Notes under the pieces: model-generated
Told to the model about the DNA's origin: nothing
Seen by the model: the letters and a program-made list of their open reading frames with translations, nothing else
Databases searched by the model: none
Assembly (NCBI GenBank): GCA_029204225.1
Contig: CM055106.1
Coordinates: 43,437,003 to 43,501,002 of the forward strand
Source: Diphasiastrum complanatum
Taxonomy: Eukaryota; Streptophyta; Lycopodiopsida; Lycopodiales; Lycopodiaceae
Direction of reading: 5' to 3'
Length of the DNA: 64,000 bases
Program-made: the position numbers and the translations under genes
Shown here: positions 8,590-21,944 of the stretch, one piece after another
Layout: the number at the start of each line of letters is the position of its first letter
Position numbering within the stretch: position 1 is the stretch's first letter

Positions 8590-9243
8590 CTCTCAGGTAT
8601 GCAATGGTCTATACAAGACCAGATATCTCTTTTGTTGTTAGCTCACTCAGCCAATACATGGCTAATCCTGGAATTACCCTTTGGAAGGGTCTTATTTGAG
8701 TCAAGAGATATGTTTGAGCTACCATGGACCAGTGCATCTGCTATGGAGATGTCAGCAACGACAATCTTCATCAGCTCAGTAGTTATTCTGATGCAAGCTA
8801 GGGAGGAGATGCAGACAATTGTAAGTCCACATCTACATTTAGATTCTTCCTCAATGGCAGTCCCATTTCATGGAACAGTCGTAAGCAAACCTCTATCGCA
8901 CTTTCTTCTACTGAAGCAAAATATATTGCTGTTTCTCAATCTATTAAGGAAGCAGTTTGGTTGAGAAATTTGCAGTCAAACATCAATCTGTATCAATACA
9001 GCCCTACAATTTTATTTCGTGATAACCAAACTCCTATTGCCTTATCGGCCGACCCTAGATTTCATTCTAGGAGTAAGCACATTGAGATAAGATATCACTA
9101 CATCAGGGGCAAGGTTCTCGAAAGAGAGGTAAGCTTAATGTACTGCAGAACGCAGGACATGGTTGCAAACATTTTCACAAAAGCACTCAGCGTTAACGCA
9201 CACAAGAGATTTTGTGCATTGCTCAATCTGAAGATCAAGGCAT
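8590..9243 (+). pseudogene. Ty1/copia RT end plus RNase H, LTR-B family (copy 2)
   Basis: Same domain order as copy 1: RT end, then ISWNSRKQTSIALSSTEAKY, LFRDNQTPIALSADPRFHSRSKH and TQDMVANIFTKALSVNAHK. The final codons, polypurine tract and LTR start are deleted; KAF runs straight into CTACTCTCCTAAATCCC, base 19 or so of LTR-B. Frameshifts lie in the RT part. The open frame with LLLLAHSANTW is an out-of-frame shadow. Confidence 0.82.
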
Positions 9244-10516
9244 TCTACTCTCCTAAATCCCATTTTAATTTCCCTCCATTCATGCTGCATATCTACTAAC
9301 GTTGTCACGCAGTCTGCATATTTACACGCAAATTCGCAGAGACGAAAAAAAGGCAAACAAATCGTGACACTGTGTTCTTACACAGGTTATGGTGACAGGC
9401 GAAAAGGGGACACTATCTTACAGAATGCCAAAGGTGCCCTGAAAGCAAAGGCACCCTGTAAATCTAATGCTAAGGCTATTCATAAGAAGTGACGCACTTT
9501 TCGCATCATCACCAATGTTCACTTCAATGCTGATTAACGTCGCACCCTTTTCACGCTCACCCCATGCAGTCGCGCTAACAGATTGGACAATGACTGCAGC
9601 CACCCACAATCTCTTTTAGATAGCACATCCACTCTGTACTTTCACATCTGCACACCTGTAATATCATGTATATATATAATGGATACCATCTGAGTACTCA
9701 AATGGATGAGGTTGATGAAACCAAGAAGAAGACGACATAGACGAACTAGATGCCTTGTGCATTGATTCTTATTTGAATTAAGGTTTTATTCTTTTTTATA
9801 GATTGACATAAGCTTCGTAGGTCATGCGGTTTTGTCCGCTATTGTATTGTGCTCTACTGCATTATTGACTTGTATACTTGATATACTTAATCTGATACAA
9901 TTCATTGTTCTGCATTCAGATCTATGTCAATATTGCTATGCTTGTTCTTCATTTTGTCAGATCTTTCTAGTTGTTCTTTCTAGTAATAGACGATTAACTT
10001 TTAGTCTTGTCTTTCGCAAATTATTCACGTTCCTCACTGTGCTAACTTGCACAGTTCTGTGTGGTGGGATGGTGGCAGATACTAGCTGGATGTCTTGAAA
10101 TAGGTTTTGCTTTATGGTGCTTTATGAGAACTGTATACTTTTTAGCTATGTTTTTTCTTGTTGGTTTATGAATAAAAGGGTTTAAAAGGTTTGATCTTGA
10201 CTTGTCAATCGGAGCTATGCTCATTTATTCTCTCTCTCTCTCAACTCACATTATTGTTATTTTTCATCTCAAATCTAAGAAAACCTAAAAGATGCAATCG
10301 TGATGCGCTCATCTCCTCCTCTCTCTCACATTTTATACATTTTCTCTTTCTAGACACTTCTCTTTCCATAGCCACATGTTCTCTCTTTAGAAAGTTCTAA
10401 ATGCACATGTCATTTTCAACCCATTTAAACTGCACTTCAAATGCCCTTCAAATACTTTTTAGGACAAACATGGACTAATAAGAATAGACAAAAACCTTTT
10501 TGTCAATCATTGCCCA

Positions 10517-10520
<4 letters not shown>
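9244..10520 (+). mobile_element. LTR-B, extended copy lacking its first bases
   Basis: Continues beyond the point where copy 1 is broken, giving about 1.25 kb of LTR-B. TATATATA at about 9668-9677 and an AATAAA near 10171 in a T-rich context suggest promoter and polyadenylation sites about 500 bases apart. Related copies start at 16651, 31783, 44974, 46648 and 47825. No CA terminus with a PBS could be found, so the boundary between LTR and leader is unknown. Small open frames in it differ between copies and are not supported as genes. Confidence 0.6.

Positions 10521-10550
<30 letters not shown>
10521..10550. repeat. (CT)15 microsatellite
   Basis: Perfect CT dinucleotide run at a fixed place in the LTR-B downstream segment. 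The homologous places hold 56 bases at 17.70 kb, 66 at 32.71 kb and about 122 at 49.15 kb, so the tract is inherited and length-variable. Confidence 0.95.
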
Positions 10551-12692
<2,142 letters not shown>

Positions 12693-13140
12693 TGGCGTCG
12701 GGCAGATCTTTGAACAAAAGTCGATTGCTGAGATCATGATTCTCCTTGTTGTGCGACATGGGTATCTACAATTGTCGGAACAGTCACAGGTCGAGGCCTG
12801 TCGATGGTGATGGGAGTTGTTGGAACTAATTTTTGCATTTGCTGCTTCTACTTGAAGTCGTAGAATTTGTCTTCAAGGAACACAACATCTAGACTGCTGA
12901 CTGAGATGCGGCTTGACTCAACATCATAGATTTGACAAGCTTTGTGTGATGTCAAGTATCCAATGAAGATACTCCTGCAGCTGATAGGGTCAAGCCTCTT
13001 TCTCATATCATAGGGAATTTGCACATAACCAAGATAGCCAAACACTCGAAGGTATTTGAGACTTGGTTTGTAGCCATGGAAGATTTTGAAGGAAGTGTAG
13101 AACACCTCAACAGACAGGTCTCAGTTCTACTAACAAAGTT
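12693..13140 (-). pseudogene. Ty1/copia linker and integrase C-terminal fragment
   Basis: An 85-codon minus-strand frame (13105-12848) reads FYTSFKIFHGYKPSLKYLRV, RKRLDPISCRSIFIGY and SSLDVVFLEDKFYDFK, the integrase C-terminus, followed by a decayed linker to 12693. The C-array cuts its upstream side at about 13140, as in the sister copies. The left edge is a sharp break into block D. Confidence 0.85.
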
Positions 13141-13590
13141 CACAACAATACTCAAATTGACAAAGGTTAAAGAAACTCAAAACTCGAACAATTCGATTCG
13201 CGAAATTGAGAAGCTTGAGCTTGAACTCGAACAAATACTTGTTGTGAAACTATCGCGAACAATTTCTTGTCCAAACTTGAAGCTCAAAGCTCGAAATTAT
13301 CGCGAACTCAAGCTATTCACGAATTTGTTTCAAAAGATCAAGAAGAGTGTCGCGAAGCAGAAACTGTCAAAGATACTGTCGCGAACAAAATATTGTCACG
13401 AATCTTTGGAGAACAACAAATCTGTCATGAACATAGAATCTTTCATGAATCTTTCAAGAATCTTTTGACTCTAAGAAACCAAAACATTGTTGAATATCAA
13501 CCGTCAAAACAAATGGATTCATATCCTATAACAATAAATACATGTGCACTTATGGTAATAAGGTAGACTCTCAGATTCAAGCTCAGACTC
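13141..13590. repeat. C-array (copy 2)
   Basis: CTCGAA, TTCGCGAA and AATCTTTCG words as at 839-1230, then ACAATAAATACATGTGCACTTATGG, the degraded equivalent of the TATA region at 51.74 kb. It is cut at about 13590 by gypsy leader sequence. Open frames here such as KSVAKQKLSKIL are translations of the repeat. Confidence 0.65.
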
Positions 13591-14057
13591 CATGATTAGA
13601 TCATATAAATTCTTGAGTTTTACTCTCTCCAGACTACAAAAACTATAATTTCTTGTGTCATAAATCTTCGTTCGCATTTCCATAGTTGTATTTGTGTCAG
13701 ATCTTTCACCTGAGAGGTCGGCAAAGGTTATTTTTCCAGAAATTTCCAAAAAAGTGTTCAAAGAATTTTTTTCCCAAAATAGCACTGTTTAACCTTCGTC
13801 GAGCCAACCTTTGATATTTATGATTTTCCAGATCAAGTCTCTGTCAAAATTTGGATCAAATCTGATATATTTTGAACTGGTTTCTGAGAGATTTATCATT
13901 GTTGAGAAGTATCGATTGATCAAATCTCAAACATTTTTTCATGATATAGAATCAAATTCTTGAAAAATGGAATAGATCTAACAGATATGATATGAGATAG
14001 TTGTGATTAAAAAATCTAGATCCAATCTCATTGTTTGCTTGATCTAAATTTGTAAAG
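13591..14057 (+). mobile_element. Gypsy 5' leader fragment
   Basis: About 85-90 percent like 22.66-23.16 kb, the segment between PBS and gag in the LTR-G element, including the CTTCGTCGAGCCAACC words. It leads straight into the gag start at 14058. LTR and PBS are absent. Confidence 0.7.
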
Positions 14058-14185
14058 ATGGCTGCCCCTAGAGCTGCTCCTAGAGGTGCTCCACATGAAG
14101 TCAATCCAATTATTATTAGAAGAGCACCCCAATTGGATCTACCCAAATATAGTGGATTAACAAATTTAGTTAGATTTCTTTAGAT
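14058..14185 (+). pseudogene. Gypsy gag N-terminal fragment (copy 1)
   Basis: ATG at 14058 starts MAAPRAAPRGAPHEVNPIII and continues LDLPKYSGLTNLVRFL, matching gag at 23162. A TAG follows LVRFL (CAG to TAG relative to the other copy). After about 14185 the coding sequence is replaced by minisatellite repeats. Gag would form the virus-like particle; only the first 40 or so residues remain. Confidence 0.65.
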
Positions 14186-14290
14186 CTATGTTGCGTCGGC
14201 TGAGATGTGAGCTGAGATGTGAAGAGAAGTGTCGGTTGAGTTTTGAAGGAAAGCGTCGGTTGAGATATGAAGAAAAGTGTTGGTTGAGAT
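14186..14290. repeat. GTCGGYTGAGAT minisatellite, short copy
   Basis: Four to five degenerate units of GTCGGTTGAGATATGAAGA type, the same family as the long array at 23510-24310, with the array's middle missing. It is joined at about 14290 to LTR-E sequence. Confidence 0.75.
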
Positions 14291-15113
14291 ATGAAGACAA
14301 CTTTACTTGCATAAATAGACAAAACAAGAAACAAGAACTAATCTACAGCATGCTAAAAGTTCAATAATCAAGAAACCAACCAGTCTTTTGATTCTTGGAC
14401 ATCCCAAGAACATCAAGAATTAGAATGTTAAGGGATATGCAAGATTTATGTCACATCTCTAGCCTATTCAGTTTACTTGAATGCTGGCTCCTACATTAAT
14501 CCACAAGAAAACATGAAATCTAAACCACAACTAGGGAAGCAAGAAAACCAATCCACTCTAAATCCACAACCACACACGATGTGAATGGAAGGGCATGATC
14601 ATAGGGGCATCACACAAGAAAACCATCATGATCAAGGAGCTCAATGGATGCATCTAACTCATGAAGGCTCTTTTCATTTCAGCTTGGAGTTGATACAATA
14701 CACAAAAAGCTACTTTTCACAAAGAGGGAGTCTCTTAAATAAGCAAGAGAGCTCCTTAGGTGGCATCTTAGTGGAATTTCCACATTTCACAAATTACAAG
14801 TGGAATATTGCTCTCCACTAGAGGTCACAATCAAAAGGTGGCTCACGCTACCTTCTTTAAGAGGGGTCTACTTGCATTTATTACATTTGCCTAGAAATAC
14901 TAGTTCCTACATGGTCATTCCATCTTTCGGAATTCACCATGAGGCTTACACAGTTTCTACTTGACAGTATTAACTAGTATTCCTCGGCAACTCATACTCG
15001 GCTCCCAGTCTTCATTCGTCTCGTCTTCTCAGAGACCTCCTCGGTCTAAGGTGAGAGGTGCTCTTGAGTTGCTCTGTTTGAGTATGTTGGGGATTCGTCA
15101 GAATCAGCCAACA
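14291..15113 (-). mobile_element. LTR-E, 5' part (minus strand)
   Basis: Overlaps in sequence with 24.98-25.22 kb, where the LTR end and a PBS are visible. The outer end reads CCAACA at 15108-15113, i.e. TGTTGG on the minus strand, a good LTR terminus, and a minus-strand CTTATTTAAGAG near 14735-14746 is a plausible TATA box. Together the two copies suggest an LTR of about 1.1-1.2 kb. The open frame at 14585-14821 on the plus strand is not supported. Confidence 0.6.
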
Positions 15114-15520
15114 ATGGGCTAACTATTATAGTCAAAGAAAACGTTTAGTAGTCATAGAATTTTAGAAGACAACATCCGAGTTGAAAGGTTTAGTTGACAT
15201 TATGGTTCAAAACTCAACATACTCTCAAAGATGTAGTCTATCAAAGGAAAATTGAGGGAGGTGTCCTAAACAAAACAAACTTCAAAAGTTCAAGCCATAA
15301 AACTTGTGGTGAGGTCAAAAATTCAAATTCTTCCTCAAGTAGGCCAACCATAAAATCGGACTTTTAGTTTTTATCAATAGTCTTAGGTCCCTTTATGGAT
15401 TCAATGTGACGAGACAAAGAATCTTCATTTTAACACAACCTTCATGATGAAGGTTGCATAAATTGAACAATCTTATGTGCAAAGGGTTGTTCAAATAATA
15501 ATAATAATAAATCTCAAATG
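15114..15520. repeat. Block D tail (copy 1, resumed)
   Basis: Starts with about 110 bases that duplicate 12583-12692 (ATGGGCTAACTATTATAG onward), then continues into the block D sequence missing there, ending in an AAT trinucleotide run at about 15497-15510. The large insertion 12693-15113 is therefore flanked by a long direct duplication. Confidence 0.7.
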
Positions 15521-15807
15521 TGAATTTCACATTGGATAAGGGTCCCTTCTCAACCCTTTAGTCAAGATATCCACCAACATACTGTCAGTTGGACAGTAAC
15601 TTAATTCGACAACCTTGTTTGGAACTTTCTTTCTAAGAAAATGAAATTGAACTTCGATGTGCTTAGTTCTGGAGTGAGTTTGTGGGTTCAGAGAAAGAGC
15701 AATACAGCTCTGATTGTCACAATAGAGTATAGTTGGACTGTATTGAGGGATCATTAGATCCTGAAGCAATCTTTTGAGCCAAATGATTTCCTTGACTAAA
15801 GAGATCG
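15521..15807 (-). pseudogene. Ty1/copia RNase H C-terminal fragment
   Basis: Minus strand reads ISLVKEIIWLKRLLQDL, ILYCDNQSCIALSLNPQTHS, RTKHIEVQFHFLRKKV and LVDILTKGLRRDPYPM, the end of copia RNase H. It is interrupted at 15807/15808 by LTR-A, the same insertion point as the complete LTR-A at 28142. The missing N-terminal half is seen only near 29.24 kb. Confidence 0.88.
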
Positions 15808-15923
15808 TGTTGGAATTAAGCATCACTCCAACTCACCAGAATTTGAATCATTAGAATTTGAGTCATCTTAACATGAATCATTTGAGTCCGTCTCAATTTC
15901 TAAGCACCAATACACTATGTGAA

Positions 15924-16021
<98 letters not shown>

Positions 16022-16650
16022 ACAACAACACTGTAGCCTTACTCTCTGAAGTTGAACATCAGTGCAATCAATCAACTAGACAAAAGCAGCATCGACGATG
16101 AACTCTTAAAGTTCTACATCTTCTTCGACCTACTTGAATTCAAAGTCTTCGAGTTCAAGGTCCACGTCATCCACACTGCCCCATCCGATGCAGACCACAT
16201 GATAGTTCACTTTAATACTTTCTAGTAACTGCACTATTTCACTCTCGTTCCCCACACAGTCATTGTAATTGTTTCATATATATATACATAACGTCAATTC
16301 ACGAGTATATGTAAGAGGAAACTATGATGAACACACATGCAGGTGGAGAAGAGTGAATCGGAGTTCCTGCGTGAAACCTATTGTGTCTTAACTATCTGAT
16401 TCCACTGAAATAGAGATACTTATTTAATTTGTAACTAGCTAAGTAACTTCATTGCACACAGTGCACCACTACTGTGAAGCATTCTTGGACATAGGATCGT
16501 GAATTGATTGTTGTATTTACAACAACTTAATTCAGATTCTCTATTTTCTTATGTGTATTCTACTATGAATGCTTTCTGATCATTTTCTTTTGCAAGTGAC
16601 ACTCACTCAATTCAGAATGTGTACTCTCAAAGGAAGCATGGTTGTCTCAG
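15808..16650 (+). mobile_element. LTR-A, 5' part with internal (CT)n
   Basis: Opens TGTTGGAATTAAGCATCACTCC, identical to the start of the complete LTR-A at 28142. Contains (CT)45 at 15930-16019 and a CATATATATATACATA stretch near 16277 that could be a TATA box. It breaks off near 16650 into LTR-B, losing the last 200 or so bases, so the right half and target duplication are gone. Confidence 0.8.
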
Positions 16651-17695
16651 ACACCTAATTATAGTACTGACTGACGTCGCACCCTTTTCACGCTCACCCC
16701 ATGCGATTGCGCTAACAGATTGGACAACGACTGCAGCCACCCACGACCTCTTTCAGACAGCACATCCACTCTGTACTTTCACATCTGCACACCTGTAATA
16801 TCATGTATATATATATTGGATACCATATGAGTATTTGAGTGGATGAGGTTGATGAAACCAAGAAGAAGACGATATAGATGAAGTAGATGCCTTGTGCATT
16901 GATTTTTCATTTCGTCAAAATTAAGATTTTATTCCTTTTTACATATTGAAATAAGCTTCGTAGGGCATGTGGTTTCATCTGCTATTGTATTGTGCTCTAC
17001 TGCATTATTGACTTGTATACTTGATATACTTAATTTGATACAGTTCATTGTTCTACGTTCAGATCTATGTCAATATTGCTATGCTTGTTCTTCATTTTGT
17101 CTGATCTTTCTAGTTGTTCTTTCTAGTAATAGACGATTAACTTTTAGTCTTGTCTTTCGCAAATTATTCGCATTCCTCACTGTGCTAACTTGCACAGTTT
17201 TGTGTGGCGGGATGGTGGCAGGTACCAGCTAGATGTATTGAAATGGGTTTTGCTTTATGGTGCTTTATGAGTATTGTATACTTTTCAGCTATGTTTTTTC
17301 TTGTTGGTTTATGAATAAAGGGTTTAAAAGGTTTGATCTTGACTTGTCAACCGGAGGTATGTTCATTTATTCTCTCTCTCTCAACTCACATTATTGTTAT
17401 TTTTCATCTCAAATCTAAGAAAACCTAAAAAAATCCTAAAAGATGAAAAAATCAACGCCTCTCTCTCTTGTGCAATCATGATGCACTCATCTCCTCCTCT
17501 CTCTTCACATTTTATACATTTGCTCTTTCTAGAAACTTCTCTTTCCGTAGCCACATGTTCCCTCTCTAGAAAGTTTTAAATGCACATGTCATTTTCAACC
17601 CATTTAAACCGCACTTCAAATGCCCTTCAAATACTTTTAAGGGCAAACATGGACTAATAAGAATAGACAAAAACCTTTTTGTCTATCATTGCCCA

Positions 17696-17699
<4 letters not shown>
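16651..17699 (+). mobile_element. LTR-B, internal fragment (copy 3)
   Basis: Equivalent to about 8400-8589 plus 9720-10520. Starts at GACTGACGTCGCACCC and keeps the TATATATAT run near 16806 and the AATAAAGGG near 17314. The join to LTR-A at 16650 is shared by no other copy. Confidence 0.65.

Positions 17700-17755
<56 letters not shown>
17700..17755. repeat. (CT)28 microsatellite
   Basis: Perfect CT run at the same place in the LTR-B downstream segment as at 10521. Confidence 0.95.
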
Positions 17756-17758
<3 letters not shown>

Positions 17759-18152
17759 GGAGGGAGAGGGAGAATAAATGACGAACACGAACAAGAAACG
17801 AACTCGAACAGAAAATGTTCATGCGAAGTGGAATGACTACACCTATCAGAATGAGCAGAACTTTAGTGATGGAAATCACAGTCATTCTAGATTATGTAGC
17901 CAAACATTAATGGATGAAGCGCTAGATGATTAATTTGTTGCGAATTGCAAGACAAATTATATGTCGCGAATGATTTGCAAAGATCTAGACTGTGCTAGAC
18001 TGCTAATGACAAGTGTCAACGTTGAATGTTAATTGTTATCCATGTACAAAATTTGACAGCTTGCAATATTAATGAGATTATATACTCCAGTCTTCCCTAC
18101 GTAATGTGACTTAGCAGTAGGCCAAACCATACGCTCACCATAGAACCATTCA

Positions 18153-18154
<2 letters not shown>
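17756..18154 (+). other. LTR-B downstream segment (copy 2)
   Basis: Homologous to 10551-10988 with small deletions; no gene supported. Confidence 0.5.

Positions 18155-18244
<90 letters not shown>
18155..18244. repeat. (GA)45 microsatellite
   Basis: GA run at the left border of block D copy 2. Confidence 0.95.
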
Positions 18245-18246
<2 letters not shown>

Positions 18247-18593
18247 TTCCTTAACATATTGATAAGCACTCATTAAATGTTATTTCGTGAGGGAATTGGT
18301 CATACCTTCATGCTTTAAAATACTCGGTACAAAATTACTAATGGATGAAATAACAAGAATGTTATGGTATCATACCAAAAAGCCTTACCATAACAGTGAA
18401 ATTGTTGGATTGACAATGAAAATTTATCTTTCTTTGCTTTTAGGTTCAAAGAAATGCATTTAATATCATTTTTGCTAAAGAGTTAAGTATGGGTAATTTA
18501 AGTTATCATGATGATTCATTATTTTTTTTAATGTTTTCAGTTGGAAGAGCTTATAGTATCACAATCATTACCACATAAGCACTAGTTAAAGTG

Positions 18594-18606
18594 TTTAGGG
18601 TTTAGG
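18594..18606 (+). repeat. Telomere-type patch TTTAGGGTTTAGG
   Basis: Nearly two units of the plant telomere repeat sit where the other block D copies read ACAATCATAGAAC. Short, but the replacement is exact and only in this copy. Confidence 0.6.
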
Positions 18607-19439
18607 AATTAAGATTGCATATTGGAAAAAAAGACTGACAATTGTGTACGAAATGTTTTTCCTAACAAATAGGTGACCTACATTTGATGAATGTTTCCTA
18701 CTATGGGTTTAATATTCTGATCATAAAATATGTCTATCATTTGGAATTCTAAAGTTGACAAGGATTCAAGAATATTCACGAATAGTATTTACAATAATCA
18801 TGATTAGTATCCAGATATTTTAGTATACTCAATATTCACAAGTATTTACGATCAATATTCACAAGTATTTATGATCAGTATTCACAATAATCACAATTAA
18901 TATTTAAGATATTCACTTCTTAGTATTCACAATCTTAGATAATCGTCGCCCATGATCAATAATGTAGCCCTCAGGTCACATCTTTGACAAGTCGATTAAT
19001 TCTTCATCTAATATATGAAAGAGATTTTGTATACATCCTACAAAAGACACTTTCAGAAACAATAAAAATACATTGTCAAAAAATTTACCAAAACAATTGA
19101 AGAACTACGAGACCAAGTAGAGACAACTGAGACACAAGAGTATGTTGAGGAGTAGGAGCCAATGTCAGAAAAGAATGACACATGAACTCTTTTCATTTGA
19201 TGAATAGTACAAGAGAATCACACTCGTTAGCTATCTTTGGTGTAGAATTCACATTAGATGTACTTCATGTCTTATCCAAAAACCAAACACTACTATTGCA
19301 GGAGAACACCCTTAAGTCATTGTCACCTCCTACAAAGAACACATACAAATAGAAGCATTTGATGTTCTAAATGTATCTTAGTTGAACCAACTATAGTGGA
19401 AAAACCATAGTATGTTTGAAAGTTTTGATTAGCTTTACA

Positions 19440-19885
19440 AAATATGATTCGCTACATCATCAAAATCATCCTCAGTGTCAATCAAATCATCTTCTCTTAC
19501 TTCGATTAGATCCTTTTCTTTTGTTAACATCTATGCACAAAACCTAGGGCTTGTACTTTCATGGCTTCCTCTATCTTTTCATCTTCAGTTTCCTCCTGAA
19601 CAATATCAACTTGATCAGAAATTATCATGAGTGAGGGTGATGGCGACATCATCTTTATCTCTTGCTTCGTCACCATACGAACTGGATTAACATCCTATTG
19701 TTGATTACAAACATCTTGCATTTGCTCAAAAAATGAGTCGATTTCATTATGAATTTCTTCCAAGGCATTATCAGCAGTTGTTTTATTCTCATTTCTACAT
19801 AATGGCCAAATGCAAATAATTGCTTTTGCATTTTTTAACCTTGTTTTTTGGATTATCTACTAAGTGAATTTGCATGTGGTAGTTA
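19440..19885 (-). pseudogene. Unidentified decayed reading frame in block D (copy 2)
   Basis: As at 11612-11945, extended at the C-terminal side because the 0.8 kb segment is present here: after the EEAMKVQAL part, a shift leads into KEKDLIEVREDDLIDTEDDF, DDVANHIL and a stop, an acidic C-terminus. The same ending is legible at 34.5 kb and in part at 26.0 kb. Confidence 0.45.
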
Positions 19886-19975
19886 ATGAGGATAGATTAC
19901 CACATGCAAATTATTGCTTTTGCAAGTTTTTTAACCTTGTTTTTCTAGATTTTTTTGCTAATAGATAACTCGAGC

Positions 19976-20658
19976 TATATGAATTTATCATATCTAGTTG
20001 GTAGAATACAACTTGCATATAGATTGTAGACTTAGAAATAGCATTAATATGCTTGTAGAAACTCGTGGCATATCACTTGCATTTATAGTAAGTGATCCAT
20101 AGTGACATGCAAGGCATGCTCAAAGTGAAATGGACACATGCATGATGATTTGTACAATTCTAGTTAGAAATAGGACACTTGGTAAAAGTAGGTAGAGATA
20201 CATGCAGGAGATGTGACAAATGTCACTTAGACTCTAGTTTTGACTTTAGATGTAATTGAAAGGTGGATGGATGTCGTTCTACCTCGAGCTACCTCAAACT
20301 CCATAAATATGTGTAGCTATTCACATAATTTTTTATGAAGAACCAAAGCTTTGTAGCTATTCCATGCCATTTTGGATCTATACCATATTTTGCTTGAATA
20401 TCTCTCTCTCTCTTTCTCTCTCTAACTCGTCTTGAGACTAATGCTCATACACTAAATTCTTGTACTTTTACTCTCTTGAAAGTAAAGCTATCATTCTCTG
20501 ATTCTTAGCATGCTAGATTGTGGTTAAGCCATTAGATTATGTACTAGATCTTGCTATTCAATCTAGAATTAAGTTATTGTGATAATCATAAAGCTTAATA
20601 AGATCAATCATACTTGTGGATCATTCTGACACGTGTGAACATTCTGGAAATTTCGTCA
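19976..20658 (+). mobile_element. LTR-F (copia LTR), copy 1
   Basis: Homologous to 53224-53910. Ends in GTCA directly before a canonical PBS at 20659. A TATACCATATTTTGC stretch near 20381 and an impure CT run near 20402 lie in it. The first bases (ATAACTCGAG) are a degraded form of TGGAACTCGAG at 53224. Confidence 0.75.
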
Positions 20659-20670
20659 TGGTATCAGAGC
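20659..20670 (+). promoter_or_regulatory. Copia primer-binding site TGGTATCAGAGC
   Basis: Perfect match to the PBS complementary to the 3' end of plant initiator tRNA-Met, immediately after the LTR-F terminus. Shows that LTR-F is a 5' LTR of a plus-strand element. Confidence 0.92.
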
Positions 20671-21266
20671 CAAATTAAGCTTTGCATGCTAACATCTCTA
20701 ATTGTTCAAGAATTTGAGAGCTAATTCAAGCAAAAAAGTAGTTAATCACTTTTCTTTACCTTTCTCTGAAAAGTGTTTGGATCAAAGTGGATAGAGACTC
20801 TTTTTTCAGGTCTAAACAGTGATTGTACAGAATTCTAGAATCCGCACCTGTGAAAATTAGTGATTTTTTATCCCTTCTATTTCCTTGCTAGTTGGTCCAA
20901 AGATTGTGGTGTTATAGCTTGATGGAAAGTATGAAGAGTACTTTCCATAGAAATTGATACCAAATCAATCTAATGTGTCTATCAAGAGTTATAAGCTGTT
21001 AAAGAGGGTAGGGAGAGGTCCAAAATCCAAGTGATCACTTTTTTATTGGATTCAATCTTGCTTGATTCTAAATCCATTGTTTTGAGCATCCTGCACAAGA
21101 AACTGACGATCAAGACTAAGTTTGATGCAATTGAACACCTTTGAGCCTTCTGACTATCATTAGTGTTTTCTTTTGAAGCATCTAACTGTTGGAGTTTTGC
21201 GGATCCCAAGGCAATCCTAACCCTAGTTAATAAGTGAGAGGGATTTGGCACTCTACGTGTGTAAGT
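20671..21266 (+). other. Leader of the LTR-F element, no gag found
   Basis: About 600 bases shared with 53923-54520. No gag frame is visible. The minus-strand 89-codon frame inside (MPNPSHLLTRVRIALGS) is only partly shared with the 54.4 kb copy and shifts frame between them, so I do not call it a gene. Ends at the join with LTR-G at 21267. Confidence 0.5.
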
Positions 21267-21923
21267 CCAACCCGATGATCACATAGTTATTTGATTGATT
21301 GGTTAAAACTCAATAAAAGGACTTTAGGCCTTTTTGTGAGACTTTTAATGTTGCAGGGCCTAAATGTCAAGTTAAGTGAATAAAGTTGGGTTTCCCTCCA
21401 ATTTTGATGGTTTTCACACTTTTTTAAATTTGAATGAAAAGAGAGGAAAGACTGGACCAATAGAATTAAGAGGCCAGGGTCCTCCTCTCTACTAAAAAAG
21501 GGACCAACTCGAGTTCCTACACATGTTCATTTTCTCATTTCAATAAAGCATATTGGTTCTCTTCAGAAATGGATTGATGAATGTCCTTGCCCTTCTTCTT
21601 TCCTTTTCCATCTCTCATGCTTTCTTTGGATTTACTAATTGTTGGATTTGATTGTTATTGGGATTGTATGTTATTATATTTTTATGAGAGAGAAAGAGTA
21701 AGCCATCTTTATTGTGGATCGTAGAGTTAATGGTTGTACTGTTAATGGATTGTAGGGTTAATGGTTGTTAGAGTTAGATGTGAATCCTCCATTTATGTTG
21801 AAATTTGGACTAAACTATCGCTCTCATGGGAATGAACCTATGCGTGACAACTAACTCCATCTCTTTGATGCTAGATTGACTAGATCTTGGATTCAGGTTA
21901 GGCAAGGAAAGAAATCCACTACA
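21267..21923 (+). mobile_element. LTR-G, 5' LTR of an Athila/Tat-like gypsy element
   Basis: Same sequence as 5241-5826 plus about 90 further bases to the CTACA end at 21923, then a short ATTT spacer and the PBS. AATAAA at about 21540-21545. The TATA box is degraded. The 5' end is probably truncated at the LTR-F leader join. Confidence 0.8.
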
Positions 21924-21927
21924 ATTT

Positions 21928-21944
21928 TGGCGCCGTTGCCGGAG
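21928..21944 (+). promoter_or_regulatory. Gypsy primer-binding site, tRNA-Asp type
   Basis: TGGCGCCGTTGCCGGAG is complementary, but for one base, to the 3' end of plant tRNA-Asp (CCCCGGCAACGGCGCCA), the primer typical of Athila/Tat elements. It supports the lineage call made from the pol motifs at 1.85-4.1 kb. Confidence 0.92.

Larger units (their letters stand above)
18245..19975. repeat. Block D, copy 2 (with the extra 0.8 kb segment)
   Basis: Follows block D copy 1 but carries at about 18743-19545 a segment rich in GTATTCACAA words that copies 1 and 4-6 lack; copies at 33.8 kb (complete) and 25.9 kb (right part) have it. A TTTAGGGTTTAGG patch replaces normal sequence at 18594-18606. The block is cut near 19975 by LTR-F, so its right third is missing. 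Confidence 0.6.

Noticed and set aside
15858-16101. Poly-Leu-Ser and poly-Glu-Arg open frames (also at 28.2-28.45, 38.74-39.09, 41.57-42.06, 49.07-49.36, 62.70-63.11 kb)
   Set aside because: They are translations of (CT)n/(GA)n tracts, open in several frames on both strands, with no conserved flanking protein.
20982-21251. 89-codon minus-strand frame in the LTR-F leader
   Set aside because: Only the first 16 or so residues keep frame with the 54.4 kb copy; no known motif; lies in an untranslated leader.
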